A stretch of DNA of 64,000 nt from an uncultured Acetobacteraceae bacterium (GCA_903895595.1 CAITUP010000091.1:124001-188000), one strand, 5' to 3'; counted from the stretch's first letter, positions 35,543-46,655 are shown. The notes: generated by a model not told the origin, from the sequence alone. A program made the numbers and translations.

Positions 35543-38003
35543 CACGCCGCCCGCGTCTCGTGCGCTGGAGATCGCCGCCTGCATCGTCAGGATAAAGCAG
35601 GCCCCAGTGCCCGTGTTGGTTACGGACAGGCCGCCGCCGATCGACTGCATCATGCCGTGACTGATCGACAACCCCAGGCCGGTCCCCTCGCCGGGGGATT
35701 TCGTTGTGAAAAAAGGTTCGAACAGGCGTGGCATGACGCTGGCGGGAATGCCGCCGCCACGATCCACGATCCGCAGTTCGACCTGCGCGCGCGGTTTGGT
35801 GGGCGCCTCGATCCGCAAAACCCGTTGGTCGGAAGAAATATTCCTCATCGCGTCCCGGGCGTTGACGCACAGATTGACGATAACGTTTTCGATCAGCACC
35901 AGCCGGCCCGTGACCCGCGGCAGATCCGATGGCAAATAGGTCTCGACCGTCACGCCGTAGCTGCGCAGCATCCCGCTGACCAGCGCCAGCGCGCCGGTCA
36001 CGGCTTCCTCCAGATGCACCGGCTCCAGCGGCCCGGTATCGCCGCGGCCGAAAATACGCAGATGCGACACGATGTTTTTCGCCCGTTGGGCCTGCTCGAC
36101 AATCCGGGTCAGCCGGACGCGCGCGCCGGGAATGCCGGCCGGTCCGATGGACAAGGCGTCCTCGGCGTTTTCGGCGGCCAGGGACATGACCGCGATGGGC
36201 TGGTTCAGCTCGTGCGCCAATCCGGTCGCGAGCTCGCCCAAGGTCGCGAGTTTGGCGTTGTCCATGACCTGCTGCGCCATGCCGTGCTCGCGGGTGATAT
36301 CGGTCCAGTTGCCGATGATCTCGGTGCTGTCCGTATAGCGCTCCACCACGCGCGCTCGGTCGCGGATCCAGACGCCGCTGGAGCCCGGCAAATGATATTC
36401 GGTTTGCGCTTCGCCGGCTTCCAGCACACGCTGGAAGAATGCGTCGATCTGCGTACGGGCGTTGTCGCCGAGGTCGTCGTACCAGCCGGTCCCGCCACCC
36501 ACGGCGTCGATGGTTCGGCCCGTGATCGTGGCGACGTTGTCGCTGATGAAGTCGATCGTCAGGCGTCCGTGTGCGTCTATGGTGCCGCGGTACACCGCGG
36601 TGGGCATGCCGGACAGCAACCGGCTGACTTCGCCCCGGGCTGTTTCCGCCGCGCGTTCGGCCTGCCGAGCGACGGCGGCCTCGGTTTGGGCTTTGCGAAG
36701 GGCGGTGATGTTGGTACCGATGGTTAGGATCTGGGCGACATCGCCGGCCGGCCCGAAGATCGGCGTCTTGGTCACCAGCATATGCCGCTCGGGCTCGAAC
36801 GGGGTGGCGAGGTACGATTGTTCGATATCGAAGATCGTTTTACCGGTCCGAAGAACCTCGCGATCCGCTTCGTTGGCGTCTTTGACGAATGGGGCATCGC
36901 CCATGAAGTCCCCGATGCGTTTCCCCACCGGGGAACCGCCGGCGGGTCTGAAAAACGCGAGATAGGCCCGGTTCGTCCAGCGGATGCGCAGGTCGCGGTC
37001 CTTCAATTGAATCGTCGCAGGGGCCGATTCCAAAACGGTTTCCAGCAGCTTTTCCCCATCTTGGCGGCGGGCGATCTCCCGGATCAGGAAGGTGGCGATA
37101 CCCAGCGCCAACGCACCGATGAAAATATTGCCGAGCAGCACCTGATCGCGGAATCTGATGTAGGGCGCGAGGACTTCCTCGGTCGACAGGCCGATATTCA
37201 CGATCAGCGGATATTCGCGGACGCTGCGGTAGCTGACGATGCGTTCGATACGATCGGTCGAGTAGGCGACGGTGTAGTTTCCCACCGGTTCGGCGCTTAT
37301 CCGCTTGAACAGTTCCGAATTCGCGATCGATCGTCCGGTCGCCGGCCGCGAGGCGGGAGCGGATGACACCGTCCAACCCGACCAAAGCGATCGCGCCATG
37401 CTCGCCCAGCGAAAGCGAGTTATAGAAATTGGCGAAGTAATTGGGGTCGAGGCCGAAGACGACCGTGCCGGCGAAACGCCCGTCCGGACGTTCCAGCCGG
37501 CGGCTGAATTGCAGGCTCCAGCGGCCGCTGGCCTTGGCCCGGACCGGCTGGCTGATGAACAGGCCGACATCGGTGCGGTCCCGCTGCACGATGAAGTGAT
37601 CCCGGTCGCCGATATTATGACCGGCGGTGCCGACATTGTTCAACACAACCGTGCCATCCGTGTTGGAAATACCCAGCACCGCGGCTTCCGGTTGCAGCAG
37701 CAGATCGCTATGCGACACCCAGTAGTTCAGATCGAAACGATCCGGGTTCTGGCGGTAGTCGCGCGCGACGTTTAACAACAACTGATCGATGGACCGGATT
37801 GTCGCGACAACGTGTTCCTCGGTCGCGCGGGCCAGGTTGCCCGCGTTCACCACCGCCTGTTCCTGAACGGCTTGGCGTTCCCGGCTGAGCGTGAACCAGG
37901 ACGCCGACACGAAAGCGACCACGACCACCAGCACGAACGCGGTGAATTTCCAATTGCCGGACCGGATCGGTATCGGCCAGTTCATCGTGATCGGAGACGG
38001 CAT
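35498..38003 (-). pseudogene. sensor histidine kinase interrupted by a frameshift
   Basis: Two track ORFs in different frames are halves of one gene. The first begins MPSPITMNWPIP at 38003 (GGAAG six bases before) with a membrane segment at about 20-39 and a Cache-type periplasmic sensor reading into GLDGVIRSRLAAGDRTI. Sense then continues in the other frame as ANSELFKRISAEPVGN, a second membrane segment, two PAS-like regions, the H-box (GLAHELNQPIAVMSL, about residue 597) and an ATPase domain (DRGGGIP, GTGLGLS). The switch lies near 37330-37345, at ATCGATCG; the span has one base too many for a single frame. Either a sequencing error or a recent inactivation. It would signal to the adjacent regulators. 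Confidence 0.8.
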
Positions 38004-38161
38004 CGACAGCTTCCGGATGGGACAAAGACAGGCAGCGGGCCATCCTAACCCCGTACGCCGCGATGCCCTAGTCCCCTGGCAAGAGGATTGAACGCGCGGT
38101 CCGAAGCCGTTAGCAAGGCACCGCCGCCGGCAGACGGTGGCATGAGGACCGCACACCCGCC

Positions 38162-38629
38162 ATGACGTTATTCGCCGCCCTCCCAACCGCTGAGAGCCCT
38201 CCACCGGTTCCGGTGCACTGGCAGGTCTTGATCGTCGACGACGAAGCCGCCGTTGTCGAGGAACTCGCGCACGGTCTGCGCCTGCGCGGCTATCGCATCC
38301 TAACGGCCACCTCGGGCGCGGAAGCGTGGAACCTGCTGACGACCCGCACCGACATAGGTGTTGCGGTATGCGACATCCGGATGCCCGGCATGGACGGCCA
38401 CGCATTGACCCAGGCCATCGCAATGCGCAATTGCGATGGACACCGGACGCAGGTTATCATGATCAGCGGACATGGCACGTCCCACGATGAAGCGATCGCG
38501 ACCGAGGCGGGCGCGGTTGCCTTCCTCAACAAGCCCTTTCGGGCCAGCGAGCTGCGCACCGCGCTCGGCATCGCCTTGCAGCGGGCCGGCGGGGACGATC
38601 AGACGTCGGGAAACGCCGTGAACGCGTAA
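38162..38629 (+). CDS. single-domain response regulator receiver
   Basis: A 155-residue protein that is one receiver domain with no output domain: acidic pair in VLIVDDEAAV, phospho-acceptor Asp in VAVCDIRMPGMDG, the switch threonine position in MISGHGTSHDE (here Ser/Gly), and lysine in FLNKPF. It is divergent from the kinase gene, 158 bases apart, and its last 31 bases overlap the end of the OmpR-type gene on the other strand. It may relay phosphate or titrate the kinase. Confidence 0.87.
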   Translation: MTLFAALPTAESPPPVPVHWQVLIVDDEAAVVEELAHGLRLRGYRILTATSGAEAWNLLTTRTDIGVAVCDIRMPGMDGHALTQAIAMRNCDGHRTQVIMISGHGTSHDEAIATEAGAVAFLNKPFRASELRTALGIALQRAGGDDQTSGNAVNA

Positions 38630-39303
38630 CCCTGGTTGCGGATGGTGACGATGCTGCGCTCCCCGCCCGGACCGAGCTTCTGGCGCAAGTGGAGGACCAG
38701 GTTGTCGATCGCGCGCTCTTCGGACCGCCAGGGCCGCATGAAGACGCGCCGTGTCAGGGTTTCGCGATCGACCGGCTGATTGGGCGTTTCGAGCAGTTGG
38801 GCCAATAATTCGAACTCCGCCGCGGTCAGCGGGACGATCGAACTGTCGGGCCGGTACAGCAGGCGCTCCGGCAACGAGAACCGCCAGCGCGGCTTCGCCT
38901 CCCCCGCGGCCGGCGCGGCCGCCGCCGCTCGGCGTAGATGCGCGCGCACACGCGCCACCAGCTCCCGTCCGGAAATTGGCTTGATCAGGAAGTCGTCGGC
39001 GCCGATTTCAAGCGCCAGAATCCGGTCGGCTTCGCGCTGGTTGGCGGTGAGGACCAGTACCGGCACCTGCGTCAGCATGCGCAGCCGCGGCAGCCGGGGG
39101 ATCGAGTCCACGGACCCGAGAAGCTGATCGAGGACGATGATGTCGATTTGGTTTGCCTCGACACGCGCCAGCGCCTGATCCCAGTCGGGTGCGGTCAGCA
39201 CCTGCATGCCGTGGTGACGCAGGGATATCGCCATTTCGTCCGCGAGGCTGAGATCGTCCTCGACGATCAGCACAGTGGGATTGCCGTCTTCTCTGTCCTG
39301 CAA
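38599..39303 (-). CDS. OmpR/PhoB-family response regulator
   Basis: This 234-residue protein has a receiver domain at about 9-120 (VLIVEDDLSLADEM, acceptor Asp in DIIVLDQLLGS, ADDFLIKPISGREL). A winged-helix DNA-binding domain follows at about 140-230 (LTAAEFELLAQLLE, DNLVLHLRQKLG, IRNQGYAF). It is a transcription factor, probably receiving phosphate from the neighbouring kinase. No autoregulatory site is evident. Confidence 0.9.
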   Translation of the reverse strand: MQDREDGNPTVLIVEDDLSLADEMAISLRHHGMQVLTAPDWDQALARVEANQIDIIVLDQLLGSVDSIPRLPRLRMLTQVPVLVLTANQREADRILALEIGADDFLIKPISGRELVARVRAHLRRAAAAAPAAGEAKPRWRFSLPERLLYRPDSSIVPLTAAEFELLAQLLETPNQPVDRETLTRRVFMRPWRSEERAIDNLVLHLRQKLGPGGERSIVTIRNQGYAFTAFPDV

Positions 39304-39420
39304 GAGCGCGTCACCTCTTCATGGTACGGACCGGTCGCACCCTGCGTTGGGCGCGCAATCCTTCAAGAGCAATAGGCTATCGGCGCCGTGTCGGGCAAGA
39401 GAACAGCGACCGGTCCTCAG

Positions 39421-39481
39421 GGGGATCGCATATGGCGGATTTTCGACACTTTCCGTCATGGTCGGGCCTGACCCGACCATC
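39421..39481 (+). repeat. REP-like element, extended 60 bp variant
   Basis: GGGATCGCATATGGCGGATT then ACACTTTCCGTCATGGTCGG and the second hairpin arm GACCCGACCAT. It is the inverted counterpart of the copies at 19801 and 39658. Confidence 0.85.
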
Positions 39482-39494
39482 TTCTGCGATTTTA

Positions 39495-39606
39495 TACCAG
39501 CTGACCTAACTATTGACACATCGGCGCGTGGTAAATCGTCATGCCGACCTGCGTCGGCATGACGATGTGGCGAATTCCGGTGCGTCAGTGGTTAGTTCGG
39601 TTGGTA
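39495..39606 (-). mobile_element. 112 bp MITE-like element, copy A
   Basis: The ends are imperfect inverted repeats of about 30 bases starting TACCAGCTGACCTAAC and (complement of the right end) TACCAACCGAACTAAC. The flanks are TTA on both sides, consistent with a 3 bp target duplication. The centre is a hairpin, GTCATGCCGAC / GTCGGCATGAC with loop CTGC. It is the reverse complement of copy B at 52707. There is no coding capacity, so it would need a transposase in trans. Confidence 0.75.
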
Positions 39607-39657
39607 TTACGCACCATTGAAAAGGCGGGTTTTTCGAACGGTGCCTAATTGGCAGGA

Positions 39658-39717
39658 GATGGTCGGGTCACGCCCGACCATGACGGAAAGTGTCGAAAAT
39701 CCGCCATATGCGATCCC
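39658..39717 (-). repeat. REP-like element, extended 60 bp variant
   Basis: GATGGTCGGG, spacer TCACG and CCCGACCATGACGG, followed by the AAAGTGTCGAAAATCCGCC tail. It matches the copy at 19801 with few changes and is inverted relative to the copy at 39421. Confidence 0.85.
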
Positions 39718-39757
39718 ACCGGACCGGTCCTGGCTCCTGCGGGTCACGTTTGTTATC

Positions 39758-40207
39758 TCAGGGGCGAACGATCACCATGATGACGATCGCGACCAACAGC
39801 AGCGTCGGGACCTCATTGGCCATGCGATAGAAGCGGTGAGATTTGGTGTTGCGGTCTTCCATGAACAGCCGCCGCCATTTGGACATCGCACCGTGGAAGC
39901 CGGACATCAGCAGGACCGCCGTCAGTTTCACGTACCACCAGGGGGCGGACCAATCGACGATCCCCGGGGTCAGCACCAGCATGACCCCGAATGTCCAGGT
40001 CGCGATCATCGCGGGATTGATGATCTGTCGCAGCAGGCGATACTCCATGACCTTGAAGCGTTCGCTTTCGGCGGAACCCGGTTGCAGTTCGCAGTGGTAC
40101 ACGAACAGGCGTGGCAAGTAGAACATGCCGGCCATCCAGGCGACCATGGAGATGACGTGGAACGCCTTCGTCCAAGGGTACAACACCGCAAGCCATTCGA
40201 CCGTCAC
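39758..40207 (-). CDS. hemJ: protoporphyrinogen IX oxidase HemJ
   Basis: A 149-residue four-helix membrane protein of the HemJ (UPF0093) family, which oxidises protoporphyrinogen IX in the penultimate step of heme synthesis. The signature YPWTKAFHVISMVAWMAG contains the conserved His, followed by MFYLPRLFVYH, SERFKVMEYRLLRQIINPAM and the C-terminal FYRMANEVPTLLL. I start at a GTG (40207) that overlaps the TGA of the HAD gene as GTGA. The longer track start would add a basic, non-membrane leader not found in the family. Confidence 0.92.
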   Translation of the reverse strand: MTVEWLAVLYPWTKAFHVISMVAWMAGMFYLPRLFVYHCELQPGSAESERFKVMEYRLLRQIINPAMIATWTFGVMLVLTPGIVDWSAPWWYVKLTAVLLMSGFHGAMSKWRRLFMEDRNTKSHRFYRMANEVPTLLLVAIVIMVIVRP

Positions 40208-40857
40208 GATACGCCTTTCAGCAGCTCGGGCAGAGCGTGCATGGGACGGAAGGGGATGGCGCCGACCGCCCGCAGCGCCGCCCCGTCGTGATCGGCGCTG
40301 AAACCGAGGCACGCCATGCCGGCTTCCCGCGCGGCGGTCGCGCCGGCCACCGAGTCCTCGATCACCACGCAGTGGGCCGGGTCTATATTTTCCGCCGCCG
40401 CGGCTTCCAGAAACACGTCCGGTGCCGGCTTGCCGCGGCCGCCGCGCAGGATGATCTCATGGGCGCTATGGACGCGGTCGCGCACCAGATCGGACCAGCC
40501 GACGCAGGCGAATTTGGCGGCCATTTCCGTGTGGGAGGAGTTCGACGCGATGCGCCAGGGAAGGCCGAGCGCGGTTATGCCGGTAAGGGCTTGGTGGGCG
40601 CCTTGGATGGGTTCGACCCCGGTCGCCAGGATCGCGGTCAGGCGCTGCACAACACGATCGACCCAGCCCGGGCCGAGGGAGCGGCCGATACGGGCCTCGA
40701 TCATCGGCACCATGTCGTGGAAGGACAGGCCGAGGAAGCGGAGGTGGCATTCTTCGGGGGCGATGGTCCAGCCGAGTTCGGTGATGCAGGCCGAGACGAC
40801 GCGATCGCACAGGGCCTCGCTATCGATCAGGACCCCGTCGCAGTCGAAGATGACCAT
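40204..40857 (-). CDS. HAD-superfamily phosphatase (phosphoglycolate phosphatase-like)
   Basis: A 217-residue HAD hydrolase subfamily I protein. The nucleophile motif FDCDGVLIDSE is near the N terminus, the second motif is in IASNSS, the lysine region in GRGKPAPDVF and the acidic motif in VIEDSVAGATAA. It dephosphorylates a small sugar phosphate or phosphoglycolate. The track start at 40953 reads through a REP-like palindrome (40901-40935), so I start at MVIFDCDG; no clear ribosome site is visible. It overlaps hemJ by 4 bases. Confidence 0.85.
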   Translation of the reverse strand: MVIFDCDGVLIDSEALCDRVVSACITELGWTIAPEECHLRFLGLSFHDMVPMIEARIGRSLGPGWVDRVVQRLTAILATGVEPIQGAHQALTGITALGLPWRIASNSSHTEMAAKFACVGWSDLVRDRVHSAHEIILRGGRGKPAPDVFLEAAAAENIDPAHCVVIEDSVAGATAAREAGMACLGFSADHDGAALRAVGAIPFRPMHALPELLKGVS

Positions 40858-40900
40858 GCGGATGGGGGTTGTGCGGGCGGACAGGTAGGTGCGGACACCC

Positions 40901-40935
40901 CCCGTCATGGTCGGGTCAAGCCCGACCATGACGGG
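40901..40935. repeat. REP-like palindrome, perfect single hairpin
   Basis: CCCGTCATGGTCGGG, spacer TCAAG, then the exact inverted copy: a perfect 15 bp stem. It sits between the lactonase-like gene and the HAD gene, 14 bases past the former's stop. Confidence 0.92.
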
Positions 40936-40949
40936 TGTGGGGTCGCTAT

Positions 40950-41744
40950 TCACCCCTTCGGCTCCACATCCAGCCGCACGGCGATCCCGTCCAACCCCGG
41001 CGCGGCGGCCGGGTAGCGGGCCAGGACCAGCGGGTCGTGGCCGGGGATGATGCCGTTCTTCTGGTCGGCAAGCTTCCGCATCGTGTCGTAGCCGTTCAGC
41101 GTGTCTTCATGGCTATGGACGATCGGAAAGGCGCGCCCTTCCTCCATGTTGGCATAGAAGTGGCTGGCATCCGCTGCCAGCACCATCCAGCCACGCTGGG
41201 TCCAGACGCGGACAATTTGCAGACCTTTGCTGTGGCCGCCGACGTGATGCACGGTCACGCCCGGCGCGATCTCATCCACGCCGTCGTGGAACGCCACTTG
41301 GCCGCGATAGAGCTTGCGGACGATGGCGACGACGTCTTCTTCCTCGAACGGACCGCGCAGGCCGGCGTGGCAGATGCAGCGCCCGGTGCAGTATTCCATC
41401 TCCTTGTCCTGGAGATGGTATTTTGCCGCCGGGAACATGTCGTAGTTGCCGCAATGGTCGTAATGCATGTGCGACAGGATCACGTCGCCGACTTTGTCGG
41501 GTTGCACACCGATGGCTTGCAGGCCCACGGCGGGGGAGCGCAGAAACTGCCGCCCCCGCTTCACGCCCATGGCCTCGTCGAAGCCTGTGTCCAGGATAAT
41601 GCTCCTGTCGCCGGACTTCATCGCCCAGACGAAGTAGTCCAACGGCATCGGCGCGTCGTGGGGGTCGCCGCCGATGAAGTTGGTGGACCGCCGCGCCGAC
41701 GGATTATGGGCGTAGCGGACGGCGTAAACCTCCCACGGAGCCAT
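40950..41744 (-). CDS. metallo-beta-lactamase-fold hydrolase, AHL-lactonase-like
   Basis: This 264-residue MBL-fold enzyme carries the two-metal motif HMHYDH at H92/H94/D96/H97, a later His in HHVGGHSKG, Asp in LAADASHFY and the last His in IIPGHDP. This layout matches the AttM/AiiB N-acyl-homoserine lactonase group, which opens lactone rings. The start at 41744 is 5 bases after the substrate-binding gene's stop, so it is probably the last gene of the Liv-type operon. That context suggests hydrolysis of an imported lactone or ester, or quorum quenching. Substrate is not provable here. Confidence 0.85.
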   Translation of the reverse strand: MAPWEVYAVRYAHNPSARRSTNFIGGDPHDAPMPLDYFVWAMKSGDRSIILDTGFDEAMGVKRGRQFLRSPAVGLQAIGVQPDKVGDVILSHMHYDHCGNYDMFPAAKYHLQDKEMEYCTGRCICHAGLRGPFEEEDVVAIVRKLYRGQVAFHDGVDEIAPGVTVHHVGGHSKGLQIVRVWTQRGWMVLAADASHFYANMEEGRAFPIVHSHEDTLNGYDTMRKLADQKNGIIPGHDPLVLARYPAAAPGLDGIAVRLDVEPKG

Positions 41745-41749
41745 AGCGA

Positions 41750-42982
41750 TCAGGCTTTCGGCCAGAAGGCTTTGTGGGTCGCCACCGCTTCGGGGAACAC
41801 CGGCACCGGCTCGCCGTTCTGCCATTGCACGACGCACAGCTTGGCGCCGACGCGGCGGCCGGCTTCATCGAACTTGATGCGCCCGTCCGGGAAGAAGCGC
41901 GCCGGGCCGTCGGTGATGTCGATGGTGTGCAGCGCTTCGTTAACCTTGCGGCGATCGGCGGAACCGGCACGCTCGATCCCCGCGACCAGGGTCATCACAT
42001 GGGTGTAGCCGAACAGCGAGTCATGACCGAACCAGGGTTCCTTCGTCCGTTCGATGAAGCGCTTGGTCACGTCGGCCATCGCCTTGCCGGGCCAGTTGGC
42101 CAGACCCACGATCACCGATTCCAGGTTTTCCTTGGTGGTGAGTTTGGTGAGTTCGGGCTGGCACCAGTGGCCACCGCCGCCGACCAGCGCCATCTTCTTG
42201 GCGGTCAGGCCGAACTCGGCGAATTTCTCGACCAGCAGCTTATCGTCGCCGGCGTTGGTGGACTGCAGCAGCACGAAGTCGGGTTTGCCCTGGCGCAGCT
42301 TCTGCACGATCGTGGTGGCATCGGCCAGCGGCGGGGTGAAGACTTCGTCCACCACGAGGTCGAGTTTTTGCGCCTGCACCACCGTGCCGCGGATCGGTTT
42401 GTAGAAGGCGACGGAGGAAGCGGAATTATCGCCGACCAGTGCCACCTTGGTGGGGCGCTTGCCGCCGGCCTTCGCCGCCATGTCCATGACGATCGGCACG
42501 ATATCCTCGGCCTGCGCGCCGGCGGTGGGGGAGCACTGGAACACGTATTTGAAGCCGCGGCCGGTGATCAGGTCGGAATAGGACAGGGTCAGCCAGGGCA
42601 GTTCGGCGCGTTCGGTGACCTCCGTCGCGGCGAGCGTGAAGGTGGACAGCCAGCAGCCGAAGCCGCCGGACAGATCGGGTTCCTGCGCGATCATGCGCTG
42701 CGCGGCGTCTTTCGCCTTTTCGGCGGACTCGCCGGCGTCGAATTCCATCAGCTTCAGCTTGGCGCCGCCGAGGGCCTTGATGCCGCCATTGGCGTTCACT
42801 TCGTCCACGGCCATGCGGGCGCCCATCTGCTCCAGCAGACCCGAGCGTGCCCAGGGGCCGGAGAGCGGCACGAGCATGGCGATCTTGACGTCCGGTTTCG
42901 CTTGCGCGCGGGCGCGGGTCGCGGTGCCGGCGAGCGCGGCGGTACCGGCCAAAGCGGCGCGGCGGGTGGTGAGAAGGGTCAT
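41750..42982 (-). CDS. branched-chain amino acid-type ABC substrate-binding protein (LivJ-like)
   Basis: A 410-residue periplasmic protein of the Peripla_BP_6 type. A Tat-like signal (TTRRAALAGTAALAGTATRA) precedes VKIAMLVPLSGPWARSG, the typical fold start, then AVDEVNANGGIKALGG and KDAAQRMI. It delivers solute to the Liv-type permeases encoded upstream on the same strand. GGGAGAT precedes the ATG. A REP-like pair separates it from the livF-like gene. The family also imports aromatic acids, amides and urea, so the ligand is open. Confidence 0.92.
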   Translation of the reverse strand: MTLLTTRRAALAGTAALAGTATRARAQAKPDVKIAMLVPLSGPWARSGLLEQMGARMAVDEVNANGGIKALGGAKLKLMEFDAGESAEKAKDAAQRMIAQEPDLSGGFGCWLSTFTLAATEVTERAELPWLTLSYSDLITGRGFKYVFQCSPTAGAQAEDIVPIVMDMAAKAGGKRPTKVALVGDNSASSVAFYKPIRGTVVQAQKLDLVVDEVFTPPLADATTIVQKLRQGKPDFVLLQSTNAGDDKLLVEKFAEFGLTAKKMALVGGGGHWCQPELTKLTTKENLESVIVGLANWPGKAMADVTKRFIERTKEPWFGHDSLFGYTHVMTLVAGIERAGSADRRKVNEALHTIDITDGPARFFPDGRIKFDEAGRRVGAKLCVVQWQNGEPVPVFPEAVATHKAFWPKA

Positions 42983-43010
42983 GGTTTTATCTCCCTGTTT
43001 GTTGCAATAT

Positions 43011-43085
43011 CGTCGTGGTCGGGCCTGACCCGACCAACTCAGGCCAATGGGATAAAGGCGGTCGGGTCAAGCCCGACCATGACGG
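43011..43085 (-). repeat. REP-like element, paired hairpins with linker
   Basis: First hairpin GTGGTCGGGCCTGACCCGACC, linker CTCAGGCCAATGGGATAAAG and second hairpin GGTCGGGTCAAGCCCGACC. It lies between the substrate-binding gene and the livF-like gene, within what is otherwise one operon. Confidence 0.88.
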
Positions 43086-43094
43086 TGGTTGCCA

Positions 43095-43797
43095 TCACGT
43101 CAGCCCCAAATACGACTTCCGTACACGGTCGTCCGCCAGCAGTGTCTCGTAGTTCCCATCCAGCACCATGTGCCCGGTTTCCAGCACATAGCCGTGGTCG
43201 GACAGTTCCAGCGCCTCGGCGACCCGCTGTTCGACCAGCAGGATCGTCACGCCGTCTTCCTTGTGGATCTGTTGCACCCGCTCGAAGATCGTGTCGGTGA
43301 CGGCCGGAGCCAGACCCATCGAGGGTTCGTCCAGCATCAGCAGGCGCGGCGCGCAGGCTAAGCCGCGGCCAATGGCGACCATCTGCTGCTCCCCGCCCGA
43401 CAACGTGCCGGCCATCTGCCCGGCGCGTTCGTGCAGGATGGGAAACAAGGTGTGGATGCGGTCCAATGTGCGCGCCCAGGCGGCCTGCCCGGCGGCAGGG
43501 TAAGCCCCCATTTCCAGGTTTTCGCGGACCGTCAGGGTTTTGAACACCTGCCGTCCCTCCGGCACATGCGCGATGCCCAGATGCGCGCGCTGCGACGCCG
43601 ACAGCGACAGCAGGTCTTTGCCGAAGAAGGTAATGCTCCCGCTGGCCGGTTTCACCACGCCGGAGATGGTTTTGAACAATGTCGTTTTGCCGGCACCGTT
43701 CGGCCCGACAACGGTGACGAACTGGCCCTCGGCCACGGTCAGCGACACATCGGTCAGCGCCCGCAAACCGCCGTAGGAGACGGAGAGGTTGGAAATC

Positions 43798-43805
<8 letters not shown>
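43095..43805 (-). CDS. livF: branched-chain amino acid-type ABC ATPase (LivF-like)
   Basis: A 236-residue ABC ATPase with Walker A GPNGAGKTTL, the LivF-type helical segment ERAGQMAGTLSGGEQQMVAIG (signature LSGGEQQ) and Walker B LLMLDEPSMGLAP. It powers the Liv-type importer from the cytoplasm. Its ATG overlaps the stop of the LivM-LivG fusion gene by 8 bases (ATGCTTGA), implying coupling. Confidence 0.94.
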
Positions 43806-45561
<1,756 letters not shown>

Positions 45562-45562
45562 G

Positions 45563-46519
45563 TCACGCGCGCTCCGCCGAACGGCCGAACAATCCCTGCG
45601 GGCGGAGCAGGACGATCAGCAGGAAGACGATAAAGATCGCCGCGTTCTGCAACTGCGGCGGCAGAATCAAGGCCGAAAACTGCTGCACGAAGCCGACCGT
45701 CAGCCCGCCCCAGAAGGCGCCCATAATGGAGCCGATGCCGCCCAGCACCACGCCGGAATACATGATGATGACGTAGTCGAAGCCGACGAAGGGGCCGAAG
45801 CTCAGATACGTGGCCATCAGCCCGCCGGCGATCGCGGTGATGCCGCAGCCCATGCCGAACGCCATGCGGTAGTACTTGTCCACGTCGATGCCCATATAGG
45901 TCGCAGCCGTCGGGTTATCCGCCGCCGCGCGCAGGGCTTTGCCGATGCGGGTGAACTCCATGGTCATATACAGCGCCAGCGCGGTGACGATGGCGACGGC
46001 GCAGGCAATCAGCTTGGCCTTGTTCAGGAACACCGAGGCGTCGCCGATTCCGAGCCCGACCTCGATGGCGGAGGACGACAGCGGCGTGCGCACCGTGAAG
46101 GGGGTCGAGCCGAACACGATCATGCCGCCGTTCTGCAGGATCAGGGAGATGCCCAGCGTCACGATCAGCTGCCCGAAATGCCCGTCGTCGATGCTGCCCG
46201 CCGTTTTCAGGCCGGAGACTCGCGATATCAGGAACTTATGGATCAGCGCCCCGACCACGAAAATAATCGGCCCCGCCAGGATCGCGCCCACGAACGGCCC
46301 GACATACGGCCCCAGAAACGCCAGCACGCCGCCGCCGGTTACCAGATACAGGCTGGCGAACATGCCGAGCATCAGGATCTCGCCCTGGGCGAAGTTGACG
46401 ACCTTCATGATGCCGAAGATCAGCCCCAGGCCGATGCACATCAGTCCGTAAATGCAGCCAATGGTCACCCCGGCGGTGAGCGCATTGGCGACGTTCTCGA
46501 TCAGGCTTTCGATATCCAC
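45563..46519 (-). CDS. livH: branched-chain amino acid-type ABC permease (LivH-like)
   Basis: A 318-residue inner-membrane permease. Near the N terminus it reads TAGVTIGCIYGLMCIGLGLIFGIMKVVNFAQGE-like text typical of LivH, and later LRAAADNPTAATYMGID, the ATPase-contact loop. I prefer the GTG at 46519 over the upstream GTG at 46561, since the family begins close to the first membrane segment; both remain possible. First gene of the operon livH, livM-livG, livF, substrate-binding protein, lactonase-like enzyme. Confidence 0.9.
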   Translation of the reverse strand: MDIESLIENVANALTAGVTIGCIYGLMCIGLGLIFGIMKVVNFAQGEILMLGMFASLYLVTGGGVLAFLGPYVGPFVGAILAGPIIFVVGALIHKFLISRVSGLKTAGSIDDGHFGQLIVTLGISLILQNGGMIVFGSTPFTVRTPLSSSAIEVGLGIGDASVFLNKAKLIACAVAIVTALALYMTMEFTRIGKALRAAADNPTAATYMGIDVDKYYRMAFGMGCGITAIAGGLMATYLSFGPFVGFDYVIIMYSGVVLGGIGSIMGAFWGGLTVGFVQQFSALILPPQLQNAAIFIVFLLIVLLRPQGLFGRSAERA

Positions 46520-46655
46520 CTTGGTCCGTCGCTTCCTGAGGCCGGCCTGAGTGGCCCGCACGTTCGGGCGGGGTCTTAGCTGGTTGGGGGGCGGGTCTCA
46601 AGGTGGGTGTTACGGAGCGGTTCCAAGCCGGCGTCTATGCGGGCCGTTTTCCCCC

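Larger units (their letters stand above)
39304..39757. other. 454 bp intergenic region made largely of mobile repeats
   Basis: No gene is supported. Order: 117 bases upstream of the OmpR-type gene (its likely promoter), an extended REP-like element, a 112 bp MITE-like element, an inverted copy of the extended REP-like element, then 40 bases before the hemJ stop. The ORFs listed on both strands here are translations of these repeats. Confidence 0.75.

Noticed and set aside
36840-38423. The 527-residue ORF as a separate gene
   Set aside because: Its C-terminal part is out of frame with the kinase body, and its upstream part crosses the divergent regulator gene. It is explained by one frameshifted kinase.
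40858-40953. N-terminal extension of the HAD protein
   Set aside because: The added residues are the translation of a REP-like palindrome.
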